The notes under the pieces were generated by a model. That model was not told where the DNA came from and ran no database searches. It saw nothing but the letters and a program-made list of their open reading frames with translations. A program made the position numbers and the translations under genes. A DNA stretch of 64,000 bases from Pampus argenteus (lineage: Eukaryota > Chordata > Actinopteri > Scombriformes > Stromateidae). The stretch spans positions 19,870,501 to 19,934,500 of the forward strand of contig CM072862.1 in assembly GCA_036937835.1 (NCBI GenBank). The letters are read 5' to 3'. This document shows, one piece after another, positions 1 to 14,800 of this stretch. Each line of letters starts with the position of its first letter. Position 1 is the stretch's first letter.

Positions 1-1516
1 TGTAACTTGTAGTATTACTCAAAATCATTATGCCACTGGTGACAGACAATACAAAACATGCAACTGTGTGTCTTGATGGAGAAATGCAGAAGAAGTAAAG
101 GCTGCACTGACAGCTGGCAGAGAACACCTGTCTTCTTGGCATTGTGGGTACATCCCATCCCAAGATGCCTCTCTTGCCTGTGAGAGGTCCAGGCTGACAG
201 AGAGGCCTACGGGTAAATGCTGGCATCTGGCGCCTGTTGAGACGCAGGATTACATGAGACCTTACAGCACACTTTGTGCCAGAGTGGCTGTATATCCATC
301 TCTGCAGGGCTTCAGCTCCATGTGGTGAGATTGTTTTTTTTTTTTTTTTTTATAGCTACTGAGGACTAACTGCACACAAGGTGGAAAAACTGAAGCAATG
401 AGACAGCAAATTAAATAATATTCAATTTTATACGCAAGTGCTTATATCTGGGCGACAATATCAGTATTACAGTCTACTGACCATCAGCAGAATCACTTGG
501 AGCTCAATTAACTTTACACTTGCTATACATATCGGTCTATATTGTAATTATTGCCTTTTATTTCTAGACTGTTACATTTTTCAACTGTGCATAATAGGTG
601 ATTGTAAAATATATATATTCCAGTATTTTAAAGTTACTTATCTATGCAACTCTGCACCTCTGCTGCTCAGGTGTTAGTTTGTTCTCTGTAACACTTTGCT
701 TTGTGTAACAGTTTTCTGTGCCCTTTACACCTGCTGCACAAACTGTGCCAAGGCTTGTTTGGACCATAAAAATATGAATATAACAATAACAAATAGTCCC
801 ATGAAAGAGTCCCCAGGACGAAACTCAGGAACTAAACCCAGAATTCAAAGTCCAGTTTGCACAATCTGCATTTCAGCTGCAACTGAAGGCCCCTGAAAAT
901 TAGGGGGATAGGCCATCAGCAATTTTTTAAAATGACAGCATTGTTTAAACAACAACAGTGACATGCACTGGAGGAAAAGAAGACAGAAAACTCCACAACA
1001 AAGTCTCCAAAAGTAACAACAATCTACTGAGTGATTTATGGTTATTCATTTGTTCTGTAATAAGTCGTCACATTAAAAGAACTAGAAAATAGTTTTATTT
1101 ATGATGCTCATTTTCTCACTCATCCCATTGCTCAGTCTCTTATACTGTATACCTGACCCATCACAAAGTACTGCCTTCAGAGTGAGGACCGCAAGCCAGG
1201 AACCTTTGATCTATGCAAATGTTTCACACAGTATCATCCAGATTACATCAGTAAAAGTCTCTTCACTTGGCTCCATATTGTTTGTGATGCTGTCCCATCA
1301 TTCCACTGGTCATAAACCCTTTATAATTTAAATCCCAGGTGCCTAATTAAGCATTTGCATGACAAAAACATATGTCAGTGTAGATAGGATTAAAATTACC
1401 CTTTGAGGACAGACTCAACGCAAATACAGGAAGATATTATATATAATTTATTTCCTTAGCATGATAGGCCAAAATAGACATTAATTCTAGGACTGAATGC
1501 TGGTTGATGTCATTAC
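1..1516. other. diaph3 intron 7, left part
   Basis: AT-rich intronic sequence with a poly-T run at about 334-350. Several short open frames occur on both strands but none carries a recognisable peptide or flanking splice sites in the diaph3 phase. Nothing else supported. Confidence 0.6.
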
Positions 1517-1586
1517 CTTATTGTTCATGAAGGCTTTAAGACACTGGACGACTTTATGTTGGTTCTTTTTGTCAAGCTTCTCCTGC
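1517..1586 (-). CDS. diaph3: diaph3 coding exon 7 (last exon in window)
   Basis: 70 nt reading QEKLDKKNQHKVVQCLKAFM and then NNK. Acceptor tttgtgtcctcag, donor gtaatg, ends in phase 0. The intron after it continues to the left window edge; I could not find the next exon (expected to begin with a YGLERI-like peptide) in 1-1516. Confidence 0.92.
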
Positions 1587-4500
1587 CTGAGGACACAAAA
1601 GAGTAATGATAGTCTCTGATCAACAGCATTACGACTATATACTATTTACAGGATGATTGAAAATTTGTGTTCATATTTATACATTTATACATATACAACA
1701 TACGTTCATATATACCAGTGCATGTATGAACTTACTGCTTCTTGAACAGCAACCTCTCCAATGTGTCCAGAATCAGTCCAAGACCTTCATGCCCAAAGCT
1801 CTGCACCCAACTGAAATAAGAAACATAAAACCAATACCACAACATGATAACACAACTGACAAGACTTTCACACTCATTAAGCACGGTAGAAAGCTTTAAG
1901 ACGTTAAGATGCTCAGTACATTATGCCGAGAAGAAAGGCAGTACTAGCAAATAAAGGATTGCATGTCTCATAAAAAAAGACTGCTCAAAAATAGTATAGA
2001 CAGAAAAAGAGAAAGACAAATGGAAAGTACATTCAGATACAGTTAAAACTCGAACTATTCATATACAGCCAAGACAGTAAGTAAATGGACAGTTACACAT
2101 TTCTTGTTCTTCAGGCTCAGTGCTTCACTACATTAAATAACCAAGTTTCAGCTTTAATTTGAGTAGGTTTACAATATAGAAATATAGAGAATATAGAGAA
2201 ATACAATACATAGTGCCAAAAGTTTAAGTTTAAAAGTAATTAGAAAGACAAACATTAAGTCAGAATAAAAGGAGAAAAAGAAGAAATGCATTACTGTCCA
2301 AATACTTATGGTCTGGAATGGACCTATGAAGCAAAACCAAACATGGACATTACAATATATCGTTCCAAATTGGGCTTTTATGCAAGTAAATTTTTATCAG
2401 TTTTAAAATGTTGTCTGAAACTACACCTATCACCTACCGAGATACAAAGCTGCAAAAATGCTAATAAAATACTTGCCAGTTTTCTACTGGAAGAAAAAGA
2501 GAAAATGGCAAAAAAATTCCAATGCATAGTAAGGGACTGGGCGTTGTATCTGTACCACAAGGGTTAAGCAAGTTTACCTTCATCAAATGAGCTACTGTTA
2601 TGTGAGGACTGGGATTTTCTGCAGCTCTTTATGTCAAAGTTGAGTTTAGACGCATAGAGAAGGTACCTTTGATGGATCCCTTTCACATTATAATGATTGC
2701 TGAACTTGTACTTAAAGCAAATGAAGGAGAAAGGGTTTGTGTGATGGTGATACATAGCAATACACTAGCAATATGCTACTGCCTCATGAGACCAACTCCA
2801 ATTTTAAGGCTTAATGGATACAATTCAACACAAAATGGCATTCAAGATAAAAAAAAAAACACTTTCCATTGTTAATGACAAATCATATGTTAGAGATCCA
2901 AGGTTTCCACCCAAGATTGATGGTTGTAGGTGGGAAAAAAGAGCAACAATGACTTTAAAAGAACAGAGAAGTTTTAACTCTGACTCGAAAAAAAAACAGG
3001 AACAAATATGATGTTGTGAGTTTAGGCAAATACCTTTAGCTATGCAAAAACACAAACACAAGGACAGCGTGAGTGAGATTGTAAGCGACCTTCTGATTGA
3101 AAGTGAAAAACATCTCCCTTAACATTAGCATTCAGTGTTTGTACTGTTCTAATCAACAAGCTGCATGCCTCCCAGCATCAAATCTACAGATATTCTCAAG
3201 GTGACAGCATAAAATGGAAAGCTGTTATCTGAATTAATTTCTTGAAAAGGAGTACAGGGTTGTACGTACATGTGTGTCCATGAGTTATTTGCCTGGTCTT
3301 ATATCAGAATGTCATGTCTTGCTAAAAAAAAAAAGGGGAAAAAATAGTGACTATTTGTATTTTTGTACTAAAAACCAAGAGGAACTATAATAGGGTAGAT
3401 GGTGGTAGATAACATTTTTATTTAACGTGTGTGTTAAATAAAATGAAGACCCACAAAACACAAATGTTTTACTTAACCTTCACACACCTTGATTGCACAT
3501 TATTAAACAACTTCGACAGAAAAGCAGCGATGTGTCTCTGTGTCTTAACCTACAGGCTACCGGGGGGCCCACTTGTCCATTGTTTCATCTTTACTGAGAA
3601 ATACTTTACTGAATAAAGATGAAACATACTACATAACGAGTAACTAGACCATCTTGTGCCCACATTTTTATATAAACAACCTCATACAGAGATGCAATCA
3701 GAGATGTGAGCTCTGTCTAAACTATTCCATGTGAGTTAGACATATGACTGTACAAACCATTTAGAGGAAAACATTAGCTGCTTTTTTTCCATGTTTTGAA
3801 AAATTATGTAGAAAAACAATATTTGGTATCCTGCTGCGCAAGTTATATTTGGTGTGTAGTGCACCATGTAAGCATGGCATTTGACCATGATGTACAGGGC
3901 TTTAATATTGTCAATAAATAAAAAAAACAACGCTGATTATTAAATTGCCTCTGAGATACAGTAGTGATTTAAGTACAATAAATGGTAGTAGATGTTTAAT
4001 TTAAAATCACACACGTATCAGTCCTATTCTTAAATCTACTTACAAAAAGAGGATGGCAGGGAAGCAGCATAGGCCTTCACATTAATATGCACTACTCTGT
4101 ATGTGTGCGTCAGGATCAGGAAAATGGGAGGGAGGCTGACAAAAACTGTCAGAGCCATGCTGATGAAGACAGGGAAGGATGCTGCAATGGCAGCTAAGGA
4201 ATTAGGCTATATGAGAAAAAGGTTCTAGCCTATACTTCTCACTGGGCCATAGCACAGGCCATTCTAGTTATAGAGTAGACAGAGCTCAGGTGTTGACAAG
4301 AGCTTCATTGAAATGCATAGCTCAGTGGCAACTGCATGCTAGTTTTTTTTTCCATCAGTAGGTAAGACAGAGAACAAAGGAAAATAATCAGTTTGAACTA
4401 TTGCAGGAATTATTACTGAAGAAACTAACAGGCCGGCAATGTCAGAGTCTGCTGAATTTAAAAGACATCTACATTGAAACACAATTGAAAAGTGAAAAAA

Positions 4501-5848
4501 AGGGAATGTGAAGTATATTATACTATCAACAGTTGTTTTTTTACCGTAATGTACTGCGTTTTAATATCTACAATAAGGTTAAGTGCAAATTGAAAGAATC
4601 GCTGAGCAGAGCTGAAAGAGCTGCATGGACCTCACAAACCATCTAGTCTTACGTCACCTTAACAGCCTATCACATTGCAGATGACTTGTCCTCCCCCTTC
4701 CTCCAGATCAGAGCCTTGCACAAGAGTCACAAAAAGGCAGACGTTGCAGAGCTAGTTCATAATGTCCCGATTGAATGGAACATCATCGAGAAAGACCTCT
4801 CTGACAATGCATCTAATACGGTTGTCGCCCATCCACAAACTGCAATCACAGCATGCACTAAAGCTGCCGACTCTTGCAGGATAATTTTGGGTCCAATTCA
4901 CCCCACCCGACACAAATGGAGAAGATACCAATAGCCAATGAGAGCAAGATGAACAGGAACTATCACCAACCAGCTTGCAACAAGCCTACACTGCCCAGTC
5001 TTACAATTAAAATATATGAAAAAAAAAAACAAAAAAAAACGTAAATTCTGTTCTTATGCCTGCAGTCTCCCAGATTTTTAAAATCACTTAAGAATTGAAA
5101 ATCCTCTACTGTGCACCAGGCAATACTTGGATGAGAACGACGCGTGACTGGGTATTTCACATAAGTGACACGAGACTTCATGCTTTGGAGCAAAAGCAAG
5201 AGTTGTTGGAGCTCCCCAAGCACAGACTGGTAACAGACATATCAACAAGGTGGAACAGTGCGTATGACATAGTTGAACATTTCCTCAAGCAGCAGCCAGA
5301 AATCACAGCTGCACTGATTTCCCCAGAGGTCAGAACAAAAGATCAGCACCTTGACTGAGTCAGACATAGGCATGCAAAAATTTTATTTTATTTTTTATTT
5401 TTTCCACGTTAGAATCAAGATTATCCTGGACAAAATAATTGAGTTTCACAATATTATCCGAATAATCATCAAAATATGGTTAAAAGTCTTAAAATGGCAC
5501 TAAAACAGACTGGAATCCATTTACCAGAAACAAATATTTGCACTCCATCACAGAAAAGACACACATCTTTATTTGTGGACATCATTTTAAGTGAAAAACA
5601 ATTAATTAGTGATTGGAAAGATGTGGGCTCCCCCTTGTGGCAATTTAAGATATATCAGGAAATCAATATAGGACTGTAAGTTAGTAAGCTACACAGGTTA
5701 CTCAAGTCACTTAAGTGAGGATATTCACAATTATCCTGATTCTCAATTATCCAGATAATAGAAATTGACAATAATAAAGTTATCCTGTGTATTTTTATTC
5801 CAGTCCGCAATTAAATCTTTTATCCTCCCCATCCCTCGTCACACATAT

Positions 5849-5897
<49 letters not shown>

Positions 5898-8800
5898 ACA
5901 TGTGTGCCAGTACTGTCACACATAAATTCCAATGAGCCAATGTGTTGTATCCTGTAGGAAGAACTGGTGAGGATCTCTGGAGGAACTCTGTGATGATAGT
6001 GTACCAGATGAGGAAGAAGAGAAGAATAAAGAAGACAAAGATCCCCATCTGCTAAAAGAAGAGTGTCCTGTGCACTGGCTAAATTACTTGGGAACACTGT
6101 TCGGGATGCCGGCAGGCACCAGAGAAGTCAGCATTTGAGTACAACACAGCTGCTCTTTTGCAATGGTCTGTAAATGTAAATGTATTTTCTACAGTTGGAG
6201 ACATTGCGATGGCTCAATGGAGCAGCCTCACCTCAGGACAGTTTTCAAATGTGAAGAAGTTTAATGGCCGGTATTTATTTTGGCCTAGCATCTTTGTTAC
6301 ATTTTGCTGCTACATTGTTTGAATTACGTTCAACATGCACCACAAACTGATTTGATGTCTTCTATACCGCCCTATGGCCTACTGACCTCTTACGTGGTGT
6401 TCCTAATAACAGATTTTTTCATTAGAATGACTTTAAGACAGAATCAAGGGGTTTATAGCAATGATGATGCTAAAGTAAAACTGATTGACAAGTGATATGC
6501 ATTTGATATACAGTCTCTAGAAGACTATGATTCATTCAAAAGAACAAGCATAATCAGACTGACACAACAACATCTTTGTGTCATAGTTAAAAAGTTAAGA
6601 AGAGCTAGGATAAGGCAGATAAAGCCAATAATAATAGTAAGATAACAGCATTATAGTTGATAATATCAATAACAATGGTGATGATAATACCTTTTAAACA
6701 AGAATCAGTAGCTATAATCATACCCGTTTCATTACCCTTGTGCAGTACAGTTAAGTGGTTTGTATTTTACATGTTACAGTCTGTCGATACTAAGTTGATT
6801 AAAACATTTTTAATTGTGTTGCTAATCAAACATGCTCTGGCAGCCCTTGGGTTTCATTAGTTCGTCACATCTGGCACCCCTCCCACATCCCAAATGAGAA
6901 ACTTCAGTCACATTCTCTGCCTGAATGTTCTCAGTGTTTGGAATTGTGTTGTGCAAAAGTGAACACTTTCCACGTGTTTTCTTACCGAGAGAAACTGCTG
7001 CACCAGTTTATGTCTGATTGCTACCCATTAACATTGCTATTGTCATTAGTTATTTGGGACACAGAGCAGACATGTATAGTTTTATAGCATAGAATAGCCT
7101 GGGTCCCTTCTGTGTTTACGCAGATCATGAAGCAGATCTACACATGCAGCTTTCAGAGCCGTCAAAAAAATTTTTTAGTACACGGTTTGTTTCCTCTGCA
7201 AGTAGTGTGGAGATTTCACAATTATACGGAGCTACAGGTGCAAATTAGTTGTTGCAACTAACCATGGCAGATATGAATTGATGTGTTTTAAATAAAGTAC
7301 ACAAATGACTGTCTATTTTGCCCTAACCAATCAGTGGTATCCTGACCTATGTCATTTTCAATCAAGGCAGAGGCTGCGATAGTGGTTGCTAGACACAATT
7401 AATTTTGTTATGTCAATATAAGACTTAAGACAGTGACGGACAGTGTCTAGAAAAATGCCTCTGGTAGCAGCAGTCAGTGTGCAATTGAAGCACATTAATC
7501 TGACTGCATACAATGATTCTGTGTCTTGTGCCAACATTTCCTTAATTATTTATTTATTTATTTTTTTTAAACATGACATCTTGGAAATGTAACCCACGAC
7601 ACAAGTCAATCTCACAATATGTAGATTAGATGTACCCTACTTTTTTATTTGATATTGATATTATGTAATAAGTATGAATTAATGCTCACTCTGGGGCATA
7701 CTGTAATCACACTTCTCCATCAACGGATGCAAAATGAGGAATGGCAATATTCGACTGAGGGCTATCCTCTCAGAAAGACACAGAGAAGAAGGGAAAGCGC
7801 ATTAAAAAATAAGGAAAACAAATTCATCATCCGATTCCCTGGGAAACAAAAACAGTCATAAATCAAAGAGAAAAATGAGGCGCCTTATCTGGCTAACTTC
7901 ACAGCTAAGGTAGCTTGACTTCTAACAGAGTCTCAGGAGAATGCCTCCAAGGTTCCCAGGCAGTGCAGCAGTGTTGCACATCACTAAAGCGGTTATGAAC
8001 AAGAAATAAAAAATTAACTTTAAATTGTTGTCCCAAACATTGCAAGTTAACCTGACTATGGGAGTGCTCTCCAGGGACACAGCAATGTAGTACATCTGAA
8101 ATAAAAATAGATTTTATTCAGTGAGGACTGAATGATGTCACTCTATCACCCCACTGTTGCCACTGGCAACAATAACAATGCTTGTTTTTAAAATATCTCT
8201 AATGTCAAGGTGTTTCATTCAGTTCATGTTTATATCAAAAACTGCACTATGCAAGTCTGAAAGCAGAATGTGAGATCTATAAATAGTGTCATTTGGAGTA
8301 TAAAACTGATTTCATGGGTATAAGCATCAAACAGCTACTAGGACTATAACTGACTTTTCCATTAACACTTAACTAGAAACATCAAATGTGATTAAAAAAT
8401 AAATAAAGCACACCATACCTTTGAATATTATACAATTAACATATTTACTATGTGTGTGTGCGCCTTCCTCTAACTTTTAGTATATTTCACATCTCGTGAA
8501 AATCATATTTCTAGCCGTTATTTGCAGCCTTTTAGAAATACTCTTGTACTTTGTGTATATTGTCAAGTTATGGCAAATTGAGTGTGATCTGCGTAACACC
8601 ACCGATTTAACATTTTCTCATTATAGAGATTTAAAAAACAAAAGGATCAAAATCAATGCAGAAGAACCTTTTCTGACACCTCCATTAGCCTTTTTTTTTC
8701 AGACAAGATCAAGTAGTCTTATTTATTGTGGGCAAAAAAGGACATATTTCAATTAGAAAACAATGTAATCAAAACAAAAATGTTAGTTGCTTTATAATAT

Positions 8801-11800
8801 TTTGCAATAATTGTCTCTTATGTGCACCTTCATTAATTAATCTGGATTGTATAGCTCTTTTTATATAGTATCTTACTATGTTTCCAGTATTCAGTTTTAG
8901 ATATTCATTATCTTTCAGTTTGTAACATTGGACATTGTTTTTTTCTGATTATTGTGGTCACACCTCCTTCATTAGGAGAGGCTGTATGTGGGTGGTTCAT
9001 TCACAGATGGCTCATATTATGTAATTATGTATTCTCTTTGCCAACTGGTGTTTGTACCTCACTTGTTTGCCATTTTTGCTGTTTTGATTATGCCAATGAT
9101 GGCTTCTAGCTGAAACACTGAATTTGTTTTTGTACACAATAAATAAGAAAACTATTAATTTAAAAGTGCTGGTGTTCTGTTCATTTTGATCCTTGACACA
9201 ACTGTGCACCCCATACAGTGTTTAAGATTTGGCGCTCTGGGCACTGCCATTTTTCTTTATATGCAATATCCCTTTAAGGAATTATAACTGTGTATTGTAC
9301 ATAGGTGGCTGGTGTATAAGATGCGGAAAAAGCATCAAAGATTTATTAAAAATGTTGGTGTAGGGATGAGGGATGCTAAACTTTACCTCACGGTATATCA
9401 AAACTGGAAAAAGCTAGCGCCTTAAACCTGAAGGTCAGTTTTAATATAACATCAAAAACCAATTTCCACTTGTTTGTCAGATCCATTTATCAAATCCATT
9501 TAACAAAATTACATCCTGTAGCCTTGCTCAGAGTCTGGGCTAGTATTGTGGCCTCTCTTCACAAAAAGGGAGAGAGAACTAGAATAGCTGATGCGGCTAA
9601 GGTATACAAGGGTCAGAGGCAAGCGTCACAGAGCAACACTCTGGAGCTGTAGGAAGTACCAAATTGCTTCTAAGTCTGTCTGATTCGCCACAAGGAACCT
9701 GATAAGGGAGCATATAAGTCTGTCAGCCTATACTAGCAGAATGCAACCATCTGATATTGAATGGAGACAATGATTGAGAGGTTTGCAACAATAGTGGCAA
9801 GAAAGTGATAGTGAAAAGCTTCCAAAAACAGTGGCAGATAAAATACATTTGCTGCCAAATCAATACTACGACTCAGGATTGTAATGGTGCTTTTATATAG
9901 CTAGTGGGTACCATTGCTGGCCCAGTGTTTCTAGAAAAAAAGGAGATTTGAGTAGAAAGATGCTATCTTATGTACAATGTACACAGCATCTGGCTTTAAT
10001 GTCCACTGGAGACATTTTTTTATGCTTTACAAGCAGAAATACAAATTTGGAGCTTATTCAGATTTGGTAACAGATGCTTTGTGGCTACACTTGAACATGG
10101 CAATTTTATGCTTTCAACTTACTCTCTGACCACTCAATTAAATGGCAATACACCCAATCTCACAAGTATGCATTTATGAACTGAAATCCAAATCCATACA
10201 CGTTACATTATCTGATAACTAAAACAGAAAAATATGTAAATGAGACCAACTATATTATTCAGCTGCATTAAAACACGGTTGTGATCGCGGAGAAGAGGAC
10301 TGAATGAAAAAAACACAACAGACCAACAATAATTCTGAATATTAATTTAGTCATGAATATCACATAGTGCATGAGTTAATATAGTCACTAATATTATTCT
10401 AATCTTCCCAATGATTGACCCGTATCATCGAAAATGACAAATATTTATTTCATCATATTTATTGTTAACAAAATTAACACTATGTTTGCCAAAGTCTACT
10501 TGTGGAGTCTGTGCAATTTCATTAGTTATTGATTCTAATCAAAAATAAAGTGAAGCTCACAAAAATTGGATTCATCGTGATCTAAAGCTCTTAACACAAT
10601 TTTTTTCTTAGTCGTCTTAATGGAGCTACTGTATTCAAGAGGTTGTAGAAAACATAATGAAGTCTCTGTTCCCTTACTCCTACATCCATGTGCTGCCACT
10701 TATGTTCTATTGTTTAAATTGGTGGGAGAGAGCGCTGGTGGGCGGGAGTGCTATTCACATGCAAACTCAAAAAGATGAATCAGGCAGGTTATTAGGCATG
10801 AAAAGGCTCACACCTGACCATAATGCATATGATTAAATATAAATTTTAATTGGTCAGGACTTTTAACTCCTGTCATCTGACTGGAGTTCAGCTTTAAAAC
10901 TGGCACCACATGTCAAAAAGGTTATTGACCCATGCTGTAGACAATAGCCTCTCGTTCAAAAGCTAACCGTATCTCAAATAGAAAAGATCAGGGATAAAAC
11001 ACAAGAGCAAGAGTCCATAAGATGATGCAAGACCACAGTTATCCTCAATCAATCATGAACAGCAAGACAAAATTATTTTTACATGAGACAGGCCAGAGTC
11101 TAGAGAGGCATTCTGATTATTATTGTACTAAAGCTATGTATCCATGATGTCGATGTCAAGCGCAAATTGCAATAGGAAGTAGTAGAGTTTTAAAAAGTTA
11201 GTCAGTACTGAATGTTAGGTTTTCGTCTGCCTTTAAAGTGGTTCTTTCACAGTATATTATTATTATTATATATATTATGTGAAACCAACTTGCTAAACCC
11301 CAACCTAAATCTAAGAGAGAACCAAGACAAGACTGCCAGGGATCTGCTTGCCATACTGACTATAACGGCACCAAATAAACCTCCCATCGCTCCAGACACA
11401 GAGTGAAATATACTTTGTATTGGGAGATATACCTGTACTGATTAAGCATTGGGACGTACAACTTACCATTTAACCACAATTAACATTATTTTCAGTATGT
11501 GTATTAATGCATACCCTTTTATCCCAGTTGTATAAATGTGTGGTGACTATAGAATTATACATTGGATATTTGACAAAGGAACACGGCTAAGTAATTGAAA
11601 TGGAAAGTAAACAAAGTTATTAATTTCTTTGAGCTACTGATTTGTCTGTTGCTCAGGCTGCTTATGGAGAGCAGAAACAAGCAAGTTCACTCGGTTTCTG
11701 GGTCAATAATGGATGAATTCATTAACAACTGGTGGTGTTTAATTCCTGATTTATTCCTGAAGTATTTTCAATTTGCTGCATCTCTGATCAACACCTCTGT

Positions 11801-14800
11801 CTGGGATGATCTTCACAGTCACAACCTCTGAGGTTCATACATGTGAGTTGCAGCTCCTCTCTTTACAACTCTACACTTAGTTTTGTTTGAATCCTTTCAT
11901 ATCATTATACTGAAATAATGTAACACTTTAATACACCTTGATGAAGTAACATTTGAATAAAAAAATAAAAATATCACAAACAAATAATAAAACATGTCAA
12001 CCCCCAACCCTAAAGTGACCTTGAAAGTGATCACATTGAAATGTGTTTATACTATGTAATTTTCTAACAAAACAAATAACTAAATAAACAAGTGACAACA
12101 CTTAAACGTAAATGCACAATATGTCATTTTCTGCCATTCTCAATCAGTTGGATAGTGTCTTGAGGTAGCCTGGGATCATGGGAGTTGTTATGTGGAAATG
12201 TTACTTACTATACTTCTAAAGGAGCAAATGTATTTCTATTGTCGTACTGTACCTGACGGGGTTGCTGGTAAGGGAAACTCGCAATGAGTCCAGACAGGCA
12301 ACCAGACGTTCATCCATCACCCCTGACTTCAGCTCTCCCAGGAATTCCTGGGGAGATATCTGACGGCTGCTTCTCAAACTACCCTGAAAGAAAGAGAGGA
12401 AAGAAGACATCTCTTAGAGTAGATATGAATAAAACAACATGTGGCCAAAAAAGTCTGGATATTCAGTACAGTGATAGAATGACTCGATTGTCGATCACAA
12501 AAGCACAATGTGCAAAGGTTCCTAAAGATTCCTTTTGTAAGTCTGATGAGTGTGTATATATTCAGTGTTTCTCAATATTTTCTTCTTCATTGGAGCTGCA
12601 GCATTCATGTTTTACCTAACTAAATGGCATTCAAAAAGAGAAAATACCTTTGCCAGCACTGTACAAAGGTTAAGATTGCCCACTGCATGGAGTTACAAAG
12701 TTGGTCAATCACCTTTTATTTTAAAATGTGTACCTATCATCTTAAATTATTGATCAGGATGAAAAGAAGGAGTAGCACAAGTGCAAGTGTCTCCTTGTTC
12801 AAACTGCCAGTCCAAATCTAATCCATCAAATACTCTGGCCGCTCAAATCTAATTTCAAAGTGACTTTTGCTGATCACTGGTAATGTGACACAATAACAAC
12901 ATCAAATCCAGAGTGAAGGAAGTCCATCAGAGCGGCTGTGCACAATCTATGCTGCAACTATCAGAGTTGTATGGAAGACAACACAGAGAACAACAGTCCA
13001 TGGACGTTCAAATAAATGTCTGTAGTTACTGATGCCTATGTCACAGCAACCCATGCAGATAGACTGGAGGTTTTAGGACACACAAATCCAGTCACATCAC
13101 TTGTAAATAATAACAGTACCGACAGTCTATCTTAAAGATCTGATTTGAGAAACAAATCTCATTTGCCTGCCGTCTGAACAAAGCCTTAGTCTTGTGACAT
13201 ATGGGTGTAACATACAGACTACATAATTAGGTACTAGCAAGACCTAGGTGCATGTATAAAAATCAGTTGACCATAGGCTCAGCACAAAATCTTAGTCAGA
13301 AATTCTGCAAATGTCTACATGTCCAACATTACTCACTAAAACATGTACACAAACACACTGCATCTGTAAAGGATTCCCAGGAAAAAGGGTTAGAAAATCC
13401 TTCCATAAGAGTAAATCCAAGCTCACTCAACCTCAACCTGAGCAAAGGTCTCATCACCAAAGATAATTGAAAACAATGGGTGTGGGTGTGATGGCCTTTA
13501 GAAAAACACAGTTTAAAATGTATGTGATAGCATTGCATGGACTACTGAGTGGATGGCAAACTTTTATTCCTGCATCTGTAAGATGTTTTTGTAATTAACA
13601 TTGAAAGTTCAATAATTTTCAGTTTAAAAATACCTTCAGTGGTGATATTTTAAAATGGGCTTTTTTTGACTACCTAATTTTCAGGCTATTGTATCAAAGC
13701 TACCAGACAAATAAAACCAAACGCTTGTTCCTGTTCTCTTTTACTTGACAGATCTCTTAATTAGTTCCCTAACATCCAAATATTTTACACCAAACTGACA
13801 CATTTCCCAAATATCTTATTTTCCAAAGGGACACAGAATCTTAAATATTTTCATGTTGTTCAAAAAATTTGTCATCAACACAGAAATGACAGAAATTAAT
13901 GGAGACATTTATCATCTCTCACACTCCAACGTTTGATCCATGCCAAATGTCACATATAGATTATCACAGTAGATTTGGGTTGTTTTACAATGTATTTGTC
14001 CTGCCCACAATCTCACTTTACCCACTAAAAAAAAAATCACATTTACTAGGTTTATGAAGCCAGCTGCACTAATGTCAAAACAGCACATATGGGTATGCCT
14101 ATGATTCACTGCTGCAATAAATAAATATCCCTAAACTTTGTAGACAGCCAAAACAAAGGAAATATGCCCAGTCTGTCTCTCCCCTGACATCTTAAAAAAC
14201 AATCTATAATCTTCTGAATTGTTTCCTCTCAGGTGTATGCACTCGTTTCCTTTTTTTTTTTTTAAAAAACAAAGTTAGCTGTCAAAATCTCACTCAAAAA
14301 AACTATCTTCACCTTCATGTGCTACAATGATCATTAGCACTTCTGTCAACCAGAAAAGGGATACTGATCAGAGATGACAGTCAAAGATAGATATAGGCAT
14401 GTTGAAAGATTGCCAGGAAAGCAATATTGCTCCAACTCACTGGTATTATGTTTGAATCTCTGGAAGAAGAGGTTGATTCTATTTGTTATGTGCAAGGGCT
14501 GCAACTAATTTTATTATTTTTATTATCGCAGAATCTGGTGATAAAACATCAAAAAACTGTGAAAAATGTCCATACAGTTGCCGCGGGCATTTGCGATGTT
14601 TTCATATTTTCTCCCCAATCAGTCTAAATCCCAGATACAATCAAATTAGTATACCATAAGATAAGGAAAAGCAGGTATATTTGCTTTAATACAGTGGCCG
14701 CCAACCTGGTAACATCAATTGGTACCAGGCCACACAAGAAATAATTTTATTTTTATAAATTTCTTTTATTATGAGTCTTAGCGGGCACACAAACATGCAG

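Larger units (their letters stand above)
1811..12252. other. diaph3 intron 5 (about 10.4 kb)
   Basis: The largest diaph3 intron here. It holds a Tc1-like terminal motif near 2290, a decayed hAT transposase at 4680-5360, a TG microsatellite at 5852-5896, and an exon-like 44-nt segment at 8052-8095. Otherwise it is AT-rich unique-looking sequence in which I see no gene. Confidence 0.7.

Noticed and set aside
5839..6097. Open frames with long Thr-His runs
   Set aside because: Produced by translating the TG microsatellite.
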